From IMG/VR virus record IMGVR_UViG_3300022200_000041, positions 1-63,330 of that record: 63,330 nucleotides of DNA; one strand, 5' to 3'. Below, one piece after another: positions 49,190-56,719 of the stretch (within the stretch, counting starts at the first letter, position 1; each line of letters begins with the position of its first letter). The notes below the pieces were generated by a model. That model was not told where the DNA came from, did no database searches, and saw nothing but the letters and a program-made list of their open reading frames with translations. A program made the translations under genes and the position numbers. Origin of the DNA: a virus.

Positions 49190-50896
49190 TTACTGACCCC
49201 GAGGCATGCGGGAGTTCAACATCGCATCGCTGTTTTGTTGCTGAATGCCGGGAGGCATTCCACGCTGCTGAACGCTTGACAGCGGCGAACCTGAGCCTGC
49301 TGACGAGCGTGCCTGCGGGCTTGCTGGAGAGCGTGGTGTGCGAATACCCATACCCTCACCGCCGGGTTGCGACGGGGGCATTGGAGGCATACCTTGAGCA
49401 CCGGCAACTTGAGGAGGTGCACCTTGCATGGGCATTTGACCGGGCATCTGTTGACCCGCCGCAGCCTGTTCCTCACCTCCGGGCTGCTTACGGTAGACGA
49501 AACGGATGTCTCGGTCACCTTCTTCAAGCAACTCGGGCTTATAGCCCAGCATCGCCATCCGCTGAGCAAGGTTGACTTCCATCTCGTCACGGCGTAGGCG
49601 AGTGATTTCATCCTCTTCCTCGTTGGGGTAGAGCGTCAGTTTCCAATCGGTGACATCCATCTCTTTGAGCATGCGAGGAAACAGGTTTTCGGTGTAGACC
49701 TTTTGTCCAAACTCAACAGCACGGTTGGTCACAAGAATCTGCAAACCCTCGTTGTTCAACCCACCGGACTTCCCGTTGTCAATCATGAAAATGCTCGACA
49801 CGCCGTAGAAGGCAGCGATACGGTTACGAATCTCGTCACGCACGGCGATGTATTGCATCTCTTCCAGCGTGTCCATGAACTTGACCCAGTTGACTCCACC
49901 GCGACCGGAGGATGACTCAATACCGACCTTAGGCACATAGTGGGGGTCACGCTCCATTTTCTCGTCAACGGACTTCCAAAACGACTTCATTGACTCAAGG
50001 TTGTCCGTAGTCACGGAGATGATACCCTTAGGTGTGCGCCGCTTTTGGTAAGCCGTGTAGATGTAGTTGTCCATGGCTGTGAGGCTCATGGCTTGACGCC
50101 ACATGGTGTTGACAGGAGCGCGACCGTAGAGTTTGCTTGGGTTGTATTTGCTCAGATGAATGACTTCACCTTTCGTAAAATACTGGTTCTTACCGCTTCC
50201 CGCCATGTTGACATAATGAGCATCAACGAGGCGAGAGCCGCAAGTTTGACACTTGGGTTCTTGACCGGGATAGGCGACTTGGTCGCGGTGAAGGCGGCAA
50301 ATCTTGTAACGCCCGCCACGGACACCGCGCTTGTCGGCGATGATACGCATGAAAACAGGGTCACCTCGAACGATTTCCTTGACGCGGTAAAAGGCAATTT
50401 CACCCGAGTCAGGGTCGACATAGTATTCCTTGATGAGAAGAAGGAAGGCATCGTCGACGATGTTAAGGTCGTTCTCAATCTCACCGAGCACTTGCATGAA
50501 GGTCTGCTCCATAGCGTTCTCCTGTTCAAGCAGCCACTTCGGGTAGATGACTTGCTCAGGGTCGGGGGAACGAACCTCTCCACCACAGGTTTTGCACATC
50601 TCGATGTCGTGGTGAAACTCCTCTTCGCACTCAACGCACTTCTTACGAAACTTCTTCTCCCAGTGATAACCACGACGGAAAATCTCCTGTCGCAATTTTG
50701 ACTGCACCGTTCGCAGAATGAGGTTCTCTTGACTCACAGCGTAGAGGGCTGGGAGAGTGATACCTTGCGCCAACACAGGCTCTTGAATGCCCGTTGTGTA
50801 GAGAGGCATCTGCGGTTGAGGCGTCGTTCGACGGCGGAACGGGTTCGCCAACGCTGAAAGGAATCGGCTAACTGGTCCTTGCTCTTCTTCCGCCAT
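49190..50896 (-). CDS. Portal protein with inserted zinc ribbons
   Basis: A 568-residue portal, the twelve-fold ring through which DNA passes. Portal features include FTKGEVIHLSKYNPSKLYGR, PVNTMWRQAMSLTAMDNYIY, GGVNWVKFMDTLEEMQYIA, IRNRIAAFYGVSSIFM and LQILVTNRAVEFGQKVYTEN. Two extra zinc-knuckle insertions stand out: CVECEEEFHHDIEMCKTCGG near residue 88-107, and CRLH followed by CQTCGSR near 207-228. The last 100 residues are low-complexity (Q, P, G, M). The choice of ATG 50896 over GTG 50899 follows from the TGATG overlap and GGAGGGT upstream. Its place between large terminase and protease genes fits packaging order. Confidence 0.88.
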   Translation of the reverse strand: MAEEEQGPVSRFLSALANPFRRRTTPQPQMPLYTTGIQEPVLAQGITLPALYAVSQENLILRTVQSKLRQEIFRRGYHWEKKFRKKCVECEEEFHHDIEMCKTCGGEVRSPDPEQVIYPKWLLEQENAMEQTFMQVLGEIENDLNIVDDAFLLLIKEYYVDPDSGEIAFYRVKEIVRGDPVFMRIIADKRGVRGGRYKICRLHRDQVAYPGQEPKCQTCGSRLVDAHYVNMAGSGKNQYFTKGEVIHLSKYNPSKLYGRAPVNTMWRQAMSLTAMDNYIYTAYQKRRTPKGIISVTTDNLESMKSFWKSVDEKMERDPHYVPKVGIESSSGRGGVNWVKFMDTLEEMQYIAVRDEIRNRIAAFYGVSSIFMIDNGKSGGLNNEGLQILVTNRAVEFGQKVYTENLFPRMLKEMDVTDWKLTLYPNEEEDEITRLRRDEMEVNLAQRMAMLGYKPELLEEGDRDIRFVYRKQPGGEEQAAAGQQMPGQMPMQGAPPQVAGAQGMPPMPPSQPGGEGMGIRTPRSPASPQARSSAGSGSPLSSVQQRGMPPGIQQQNSDAMLNSRMPRGQ

Positions 50897-52122
50897 CACA
50901 GACCCTCCGCATACTTGCCGATGGTATCGGCGTCAACGCCCCACGAATTAAGCAGTTCGGACGACTTCTTGGCGTCATCTTCCCAATTTTTGAAACGAAC
51001 CAAGCGTTTCAGTTCTTCCTTTCTCACGGGGTCTGCCTCGTCAATGAAGGCGAGGACGGCCTTTGCCTGCGTGCCCTTCATTTTGAGATGAGGCAAGACC
51101 CCGTTCAGAAACTTACGGAGGTCTGCCTTGGAATAGAATTGCAGTCGATGTTGACTACGAGTGGAGTTCTTGTGAACCTTGTTGTCCAGTTGCAGGACGC
51201 CGCAGTCCATCGTTTTGTAGAGGTCTTCACAGTGAACACGACCCCTCTCCCCTGTCGCAATCATTCCAGCACGAGGCTCCCCACGCTCGGTAATGGTGAT
51301 GTAACCGTCTGCGTCAAGGAACCCAGCACCGTAAGCCCACACATCCTTCAAGACAAGACCTTCGTTGGTGACACGGACATACGAGCCACGCTCCGCTCCT
51401 TTGATGATGTCGAACTCTTCACCATACATGTTGAGAAGCGTGGTGAACTTGCGGGTTGTGAATGACTTGCGGATTAGCCCCGCTTCATTCATGTCTTCTT
51501 GCAGGTCGCTGACTTGCATTGGCCCTTTCTTCAGTTGTTCGGCTACGAACTCAAGGTAGGACACTTCGGCCTTGGTGAGTTTGTCAGACTGGAACAAAGC
51601 CGTGCGCCACATTTTTCGTGCGTCGCTGCGGTCACGCATAGCCGACGCCCACGCTTGTTGCTCTTCCTCACCCCACACATCCTCATGCTCATCGAGCATC
51701 TTCATCGTAGCCTCAGCCTTCTCCCAAAGGCTACAGGCTTTTTGAAGCGACACTGCTCGGGATTCGCCAAATTGACGCAGGTGCTTAAGGGACCTGTCAG
51801 ACAGTCCGAGTCCTTTGATGCAGTGCTCCATGCCGTCAGCCCACGAGAGGTTGCGAATGGTAAGTTCGGTTTCCAACGCCTTGATGGTTCGGATGTCATC
51901 AATAAAAGCGTCAATATCACCACTCGTGTCTTTGTTGTGACGACGAGCCTTGCGTAGTCGCTTTACCAACTGGTCCGCAGTGCAATTCATCTTCGCCTCA
52001 AACCACCCGTCGCCGTTAGGAGCGAAACGGTAGGTCTTACGAATAGCCTCGACAACTTCCTCTTGATAGGGGACTTCAGCCTTGATGACAAAATCATCCT
52101 CGATAAGTGCCGACCCCCACAT
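50896..52122 (-). CDS. LAGLIDADG-domain protein with winged-helix region
   Basis: A 408-residue protein. Residues about 264-276 read GAGFLDADGYITI, a LAGLIDADG homing-endonuclease helix, followed by the usual mixed alpha/beta fold (HRLQFYSKADLRKFLNGVLP, THE region ending AKAVLAFIDEADP). Only one such motif is seen, so it may work as a dimer or be a derived DNA-binding protein. Upstream lie a helical part (MWGSALIEDDFVIKAEVP to ARKMWRTALF) and a winged-helix-like segment (LTKAEVSYLEFVAEQLKKGP). It is not inserted in another gene. It stands directly before the portal gene and has a promoter-like block almost identical to that of the helicase gene. ATGA-type overlap with portal. Confidence 0.7.
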   Translation of the reverse strand: MWGSALIEDDFVIKAEVPYQEEVVEAIRKTYRFAPNGDGWFEAKMNCTADQLVKRLRKARRHNKDTSGDIDAFIDDIRTIKALETELTIRNLSWADGMEHCIKGLGLSDRSLKHLRQFGESRAVSLQKACSLWEKAEATMKMLDEHEDVWGEEEQQAWASAMRDRSDARKMWRTALFQSDKLTKAEVSYLEFVAEQLKKGPMQVSDLQEDMNEAGLIRKSFTTRKFTTLLNMYGEEFDIIKGAERGSYVRVTNEGLVLKDVWAYGAGFLDADGYITITERGEPRAGMIATGERGRVHCEDLYKTMDCGVLQLDNKVHKNSTRSQHRLQFYSKADLRKFLNGVLPHLKMKGTQAKAVLAFIDEADPVRKEELKRLVRFKNWEDDAKKSSELLNSWGVDADTIGKYAEGL

Positions 52123-52153
52123 AATTCTACCTCACGAGATACCTCTATTTAAC
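52123..52153 (-). promoter_or_regulatory. Candidate promoter shared with the helicase gene
   Basis: On the minus strand GTTAAATA (52153-52146) is followed by GAGGTA, TCTC and GTGAGGTAGAATT, 23 bases, and then ATG 52122. The block before the helicase gene at 4541-4571 has the same parts at the same spacing and matches it at 26 of 31 positions. TTAAATA centred about 27 bases before the ATG fits an archaeal TATA box with a start of transcription near the ATG; GTGAGGT could alternatively be a ribosome-binding site. The TAG stop of the upstream gene lies within the block. Confidence 0.5.
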
Positions 52154-53053
52154 GCCCACCATCTTCACGACGGTCGGCTTACCGCCAACACCTTGCTTCT
52201 TGGCTCGCTTGGCCTCGGGACTGACTGGTCGCTTGAGTAGTCGCCAAGAGAGGTCCATTGGTTCACCTGTCTGTATGGTGTTAAACCACAATTGTTTCGC
52301 TTTTGCCCTATCTTCAGCGGGAACATTAGGGTGTTGGCTCACACGATACAATGCTTGATTGAAAGGAGTTGTTCTTTCTAAATCATAAGGTTCTCGTCGC
52401 CTTTCTGATTTACCTTCTTCTGCCAATCTTTGTGAATACACTTCTTCACCCAAAAATGCAGGGAACTCCGCATGGACGATATTGCTATGACCTACTTCGG
52501 GTAATGTTGCTGTGTGCATATCTTCATGTATTACATCACGGATGAAGTTTTCGGGTTCGTTATGCCTACCATGTTTGGTCGGCATGAGTCTTACTGATGA
52601 ATCTAAAACTTCATTCGTTTCGGGGTCATACACAGTTCTGCCAATTTGAGGATGGTCTTCATCCGGTGATGCGATACGAGTCTTGAGCAACCGCATAGCG
52701 ATGTCCATTGGTTCGCCCGTCACGATGCGGTCATCGGTGATGTCGTATTGGTAGTCGGCCTTGACAATCGTCGGTTTACCGCCGACACCCTGCTTCTTGG
52801 CTCGCTTACGCTTAGTCGCCGCACGCTTTTGCCCTTCGCTCATGGAGCCACTGGTCTTTGGTGTCTTGTCGCTGACCTTGACGGATGGGCGACACTTCGG
52901 GTAGCCCTTGCTTGAAGTGTTGGCTTTGGAACGACCGCATGGCGGATGCTTGCCGTCTTTGTCCTTGCGTGAAACATCCACCCACTTTTCCTTGAACCAA
53001 CGGTTCAAATCCTTGATGACAAGGACATCGTGACAAGTGCAGCGGTCGGTCAC
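52145..53053 (-). CDS. Motif-tagged protein with zincin-like HEDMH domain and duplicated flanks
   Basis: A 302-residue mosaic. The N-terminus (NRWFKEKWVDVSRKDKDG, PPCGRSK, GYPKCRPSVKV) matches a short basic domain common in giant-virus and phage proteins (I believe DUF5872, from memory). Then RAKKQGVGGKPTIVK and GEPMDIAMRLLK appear; after a 120-residue insert come GEPMDLSWRLLK and RAKKQGVGGKPTVVK again. The insert includes VIHEDMHTATL (176-180 is HExxH) and HAEFPAFLGEE, as in zinc metallopeptidases. The flanking repeats are 35/38 identical in DNA (52173-52210 and 52770-52807). Insert DNA at 52,321-52,440 is 38-40% G+C by hand count. Starts at GTG 53053 (GTGA). Possibly a packaged protease-like cargo. 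Confidence 0.65.
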   Translation of the reverse strand: MTDRCTCHDVLVIKDLNRWFKEKWVDVSRKDKDGKHPPCGRSKANTSSKGYPKCRPSVKVSDKTPKTSGSMSEGQKRAATKRKRAKKQGVGGKPTIVKADYQYDITDDRIVTGEPMDIAMRLLKTRIASPDEDHPQIGRTVYDPETNEVLDSSVRLMPTKHGRHNEPENFIRDVIHEDMHTATLPEVGHSNIVHAEFPAFLGEEVYSQRLAEEGKSERRREPYDLERTTPFNQALYRVSQHPNVPAEDRAKAKQLWFNTIQTGEPMDLSWRLLKRPVSPEAKRAKKQGVGGKPTVVKMVGVK

Positions 53054-53652
53054 GCAGTCACCCCTACCATTTGAGTGTTAGATGCGCCCATCATAGAAGA
53101 AGGGTCCATTGTCGCCTGACGCACTGATATTGGGGTGTTCATATAATTTTCAAGTCTCGCACCGAGACGACCCATTTTACCAGTAGGGCGAGAGTCTTCC
53201 TGTCCTCCTCTGATACGACTTTCTACAGGCTCAAATGCAAAGGCTTCAGGCATTTGACGCATCCTTCCCTGAAGTGTGCGTAGCGTATTCATCAACAAAG
53301 GACGGTCTGTAGGTCCACCGCGACCCGCTGCCATGTAACGCTCAGGTAAAGCATAACCATCGGGAGTTTTGAACTGACCCGTAAAAGACTCAGCCTCTTG
53401 AGCGGTCATAGGAAAGGGTAGACTACCGTCTTGATACGAACGAGGGTCGGTGACCACTTCTGAAGTAGGCTGAGTGAATTGACCAGTAAGATAAGGAGTC
53501 ATCATATCTCCAAGAGTAGAATTGGGGTTATTTTGAAGGAATTGTGAAATTGCATCGTAGTTCATCTCAGTAGGGAGGTGCTGATACCCGATTACACTAC
53601 GAGCGCTCACATCCCCTTTCAATAAAAGCCACGCAAAATCAAACGGGTTCAC
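53050..53652 (-). CDS. Motif-tagged hypothetical protein, possible virion cargo
   Basis: A 200-residue protein starting MNPFDFAWLLLKGDVSA, an N-terminal copy of the AW..LLK motif repeated in neighbouring genes. The rest is polar and glutamine/proline-rich with short phrases (MNYDAISQFLQNNPNSTLGD, PTGKMGRLGARLENYM) and no family I know. Its DNA is richer in A+T than surrounding genes (about 40-43% G+C in 53,461-53,580 by hand count), suggesting recent acquisition. GTG 53652 overlaps the upstream stop (GTGA). No membrane segment or catalytic motif is visible. Confidence 0.6.
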   Translation of the reverse strand: MNPFDFAWLLLKGDVSARSVIGYQHLPTEMNYDAISQFLQNNPNSTLGDMMTPYLTGQFTQPTSEVVTDPRSYQDGSLPFPMTAQEAESFTGQFKTPDGYALPERYMAAGRGGPTDRPLLMNTLRTLQGRMRQMPEAFAFEPVESRIRGGQEDSRPTGKMGRLGARLENYMNTPISVRQATMDPSSMMGASNTQMVGVTA

Positions 53653-53810
53653 TTCTTCTTCCCCCTGAACTTACCCTTGCAGTATTGCACGGCCCATCCG
53701 TTGGCGTAGGCTGACGGGTAGACCTTGAACTTCCTCTTGGCCGCTGCCTTGCCTTCAGGACACAACTTCTTGCGAAGGTCGTCAAAAGCAATGTCAAAGG
53801 CTGAGGACAT
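53649..53810 (-). CDS. Small basic YPSAYAN-type protein
   Basis: A 53-residue protein, MSSAFDIAFDDLRKKLCPEG followed by KAAAKRKFKVYPSAYANGWA and VQYCKGKFRGKKK. The core (CPEGK.AAKRKFKVYPSAYANG..V.YCKGK) is a small domain I have seen in many tailed phages and giant viruses, usually as a basic C-terminal module; its function is not established. The N-terminus SAFDIAFDDLRK weakly resembles the AW..LLK motif of its neighbours. The stop overlaps the next start (GTGA). The strong positive charge suggests binding of packaged DNA. Confidence 0.7.
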   Translation of the reverse strand: MSSAFDIAFDDLRKKLCPEGKAAAKRKFKVYPSAYANGWAVQYCKGKFRGKKK

Positions 53811-53816
53811 GCGATT

Positions 53817-55238
53817 TCACCACTTTACTTTATCAGCCCAGTATGCAGCACTCAATTTTCCACGGTTGATGTTTTTGGCGTGACGGGCCTTGAACGACTC
53901 ACGACGCTTGCGGTATGAGGAAGACTCGCCCTGTTTCTTAGGAGAGCCTGAAACACCTTGCTGACCGAAGCGAATAGTTTTGACCTTCCCACCTTCCCGA
54001 GCCACGACAACATGGCTCTTTTTCGGATGCTTGGGCGTTCGCTTGGGTTTGTTGAATCCACTCACACCGGCACGAGCGAGACGAGGGTCACGCTTTTGCG
54101 CTTTCAAAACCACCCATGCGAGGTCAGCCGGTGAAGGATAAGCCCGCTGCACCATGTCTTGGTCAGCAAAGAACTGAGTCGGGTCTTCCTCTCGTAGTGC
54201 TGCAAGTTGCGCTTCTCCCTCAGCACCCATAGAGTCAGCACGATTCTTCTGTCGCTGTATTTGCGACATAAGTCGCATGAACTCACGACGCTGGGCGGGG
54301 TCGTAGAAGTTTGGATTCAGACGCATGTCTTGATAATCAGCACCGGCTTTACCCTCACCATAAAGGAAGCGAGCAAAGGCTTCTTGGTCTTCCTCTTCAG
54401 GGTCGAGGGCTTGAGCAGCCTGCATACCGAGACGACTGATGGTTGACTCAGCAAGGGCTGGACCTCGCTCCATTTGTGAAGCAACATCGCTGAAACGACG
54501 AGCCTGTCCCTTCTCACCGGCTTCACGCAAGCGTTGTGCTTCTTCCATGAGTTCAGCCGGAGTGGCTTTTGATATGAAGGCGGGAGTAAGGGAGGTTCCC
54601 ATTCGTTCTTGAGCGAGGGTGGGTGGTGGTAATCCTGCAGGGTTGCTTTCAGTAGGATGAATCAATCCCTGCTCTTTCATCTCTTTCAGTTTCTGCCGTG
54701 TTCTTTCACGAAAAGCCTCTACATCTGCAGGACTTGAGGAAGCAGGAGGTTCTACATGAAAACCAGCGTAGGGGTCGGTTGCGTCAAAACTGGCTCGCTT
54801 CATACTGTCGAAGATGTTGGCGTAGAGGTCTTCTTCTTCTGTTTGAGGCTTCTTTCTGTCCTCTTCTTCTTGTAGACGCTGCATCAACGGCTTGCCGCTC
54901 TCAAAAGCCTCAGCCTCTTCTTTACTTCCTCGTCGCCCACTGTGACCGATTGAAACATCATCAGCGAGTTTTGGGGCTTCTTCTTCAGGTTCAGCGTTGG
55001 GGTCGTCGAGGTCACCTTGTTGGTAACGAACTTGATTCCTAACTTGTCGCCCAGCGCCCATGCGAGCGTTTGCATTTGACAAAACTTTTCCGCGTCTTGA
55101 GAGTTCGCTGCTAAGTTGGTCCATCTTTTCTTGCTTGTCCGGGTCAGCAGCGTTTGCAGGATTCTTGTCTGAGGGTTTCCCTACAGAGATAACGAGGACC
55201 ATGCCCTTGCCTTTCTTTCCAACTTTTTCTTCCTTCAT
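53817..55238 (-). CDS. Motif-tagged protein with basic C-terminal RHAKNI-type domain
   Basis: About 473 residues. ATG 55238 gives a TGATG junction with the terminase stop, as at many other junctions here; an ATG at 55250 is possible. The N-terminal two thirds are charged and helical, E/Q/R-rich, without a known fold (DVEAFRERTRQKLKEMKEQG, TPAELMEEAQRLREAGEKG). Near 54,098-54,139 is SPADLAWVVLKAQKRDP, a form of the local AW..LLK motif. The last 60 residues (GGKVKTIRFGQQGVSG, RRESFKARHAKNINRGKLSA, AYWADKVKW) form a short basic domain widespread in phages (possibly DUF6321, from memory). The layout of variable body, tag and basic module suggests a packaged internal protein. Confidence 0.65.
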   Translation of the reverse strand: MKEEKVGKKGKGMVLVISVGKPSDKNPANAADPDKQEKMDQLSSELSRRGKVLSNANARMGAGRQVRNQVRYQQGDLDDPNAEPEEEAPKLADDVSIGHSGRRGSKEEAEAFESGKPLMQRLQEEEDRKKPQTEEEDLYANIFDSMKRASFDATDPYAGFHVEPPASSSPADVEAFRERTRQKLKEMKEQGLIHPTESNPAGLPPPTLAQERMGTSLTPAFISKATPAELMEEAQRLREAGEKGQARRFSDVASQMERGPALAESTISRLGMQAAQALDPEEEDQEAFARFLYGEGKAGADYQDMRLNPNFYDPAQRREFMRLMSQIQRQKNRADSMGAEGEAQLAALREEDPTQFFADQDMVQRAYPSPADLAWVVLKAQKRDPRLARAGVSGFNKPKRTPKHPKKSHVVVAREGGKVKTIRFGQQGVSGSPKKQGESSSYRKRRESFKARHAKNINRGKLSAAYWADKVKW

Positions 55239-56719
55239 GGTATCATCCATCCATCATTTTTTCTTGGTTCGCCCGTGAGCCAATCATCGAATCCGGGCAT
55301 GTAATCATCAAGCATCACTACGCTTCCTCGGAACTCTTTGGTCGCCCAGTTGGCGAGAGCGAGGGACATGGCGAGGTCATCATGCACACCTACGCTTTCG
55401 AGTCGTCCATTCTTCTGCATACCGAAGCGGGTCAATTCCTCTTCGAGTTTGTGCGTAAAACGACGAGAGCGGTCGTCACCGTAAGGCGTCTTAATTTGAC
55501 CCTGTTCAAACGCCATCAAGAGTGACATAAACAAACTCTCCTTGCGGGTGCGAGTCGTCATGAAAGTGCGGATTGGAATATCTTGGCGAATATCCTGCAG
55601 TTCCATAGCGAACATACGCTGGAAGTTGTTACCTTCGAGTTCGATGAGGTCGGGCTGAAACTTGTTGTTGAGAAGGATGATGGCTCGCTTCTGTGCTGCT
55701 GACCCCATACCTTGCTCGTGCACACTGCCCACGATTTGCTTGACATCTTCGTCAGGTAGCGTGCGTAAAACTGTTATGGCTGTGTAGTCAGCGTTCTTGT
55801 CCGATGCGATGGCCGTGTCCCAACCAATGAAATGATGACCGAGCACACCGACTCGCTCACCGTTCTCATCATACTCAGCGTCAGCGACATCGAGAAGTTT
55901 GAGTTCATGGTCACGGGCCTTTTCAAGCAGCGTCATTGGGAACATACTGGCGACATCGTGAATTGGTTCACAGAGATACTCACGAGTGAACTGAATAGCA
56001 GGCATCGACATGCGCCGCTGGTCGAGTGCTTCAAGGTTCCAACGCTCAGGCCACAGAGCCACACCTTCCCTGTTGATAGCAGGGTAGGTTTCAACGACAA
56101 ATGTCTCCGTCTTCTCAAGTTGAGCATACAGGTCGTTGTAACTGAACGGTGTGCCCACCATCATCAAGCGACCCGTGTGGTGGAGAACAGGAAGCAAAAC
56201 ACCGTAAAACCAGTCTGCAGCACGCTGCAGTTCAGACCCAGTGGTTCCCCACAGAATGTCGTCACACAACACAACATCCGGGTGGAAACCACGAGTTCCA
56301 CCACCGACTGACTTGGCCATGATACGGCTACCGTTGGTGAACTCGAAGTAGGTCTTACGCCATGGCTTACCCGAGGGAATCAAATCCTTCAAACACGGTG
56401 AGTTCTGAATGTTCTGTCGGATGAAACGCATGTGCTCAAGCGTCTGCTCCAACGAGTGAGAGAAAATCATGATGTGCGTGCCGGGATTGAAAGCAGCAAT
56501 CCACAGGGCGTAGGACATGAAGAACACGGACTTACCGTGGTCACGAGATGCCTTCACGCAGTAGTAGCGGTTGTCAGCCAATCCCTTGTCCCACATGCCG
56601 TGGTGGTTAGCATAGTCGAACTCAAGCACCGTCTCAAAGAAGTATTTGAACGACCGAGCGGACATTTTCTTGTCCATCTCGATGACAAGTTCTTGCATCT
56701 CAGCAGACTTGTCGCTCAT
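55235..56719 (-). CDS. terL: Terminase large subunit (packaging ATPase-nuclease)
   Basis: A 494-residue packaging motor. The ATPase shows Walker A ASRDHGKS (about 57-64), Walker B VVLCDDI (about 149-155) and motif III MMVGTPFSYND (about 187-196). The RNase H-like nuclease shows FIGWDTAIASDKNADYTAI (D301), DLIELEGNNFQ (about 355) and VGVHDDLAMSLAL (about 447-459). It cuts concatemeric DNA and pumps it into the procapsid through the portal. Walker B ends in DD rather than the more common DE. Its start overlaps the upstream stop (ATGA). Unusually, small terminase-like and large terminase genes are separated by four genes. Confidence 0.93.
   Translation of the reverse strand: MSDKSAEMQELVIEMDKKMSARSFKYFFETVLEFDYANHHGMWDKGLADNRYYCVKASRDHGKSVFFMSYALWIAAFNPGTHIMIFSHSLEQTLEHMRFIRQNIQNSPCLKDLIPSGKPWRKTYFEFTNGSRIMAKSVGGGTRGFHPDVVLCDDILWGTTGSELQRAADWFYGVLLPVLHHTGRLMMVGTPFSYNDLYAQLEKTETFVVETYPAINREGVALWPERWNLEALDQRRMSMPAIQFTREYLCEPIHDVASMFPMTLLEKARDHELKLLDVADAEYDENGERVGVLGHHFIGWDTAIASDKNADYTAITVLRTLPDEDVKQIVGSVHEQGMGSAAQKRAIILLNNKFQPDLIELEGNNFQRMFAMELQDIRQDIPIRTFMTTRTRKESLFMSLLMAFEQGQIKTPYGDDRSRRFTHKLEEELTRFGMQKNGRLESVGVHDDLAMSLALANWATKEFRGSVVMLDDYMPGFDDWLTGEPRKNDGWMIP

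Noticed and set aside
50896-52122. Intein or intron carrying the LAGLIDADG domain
   Set aside because: The gene has its own start, ribosome-binding site and stop, and the portal gene is complete beside it; no splice-junction residues seen.
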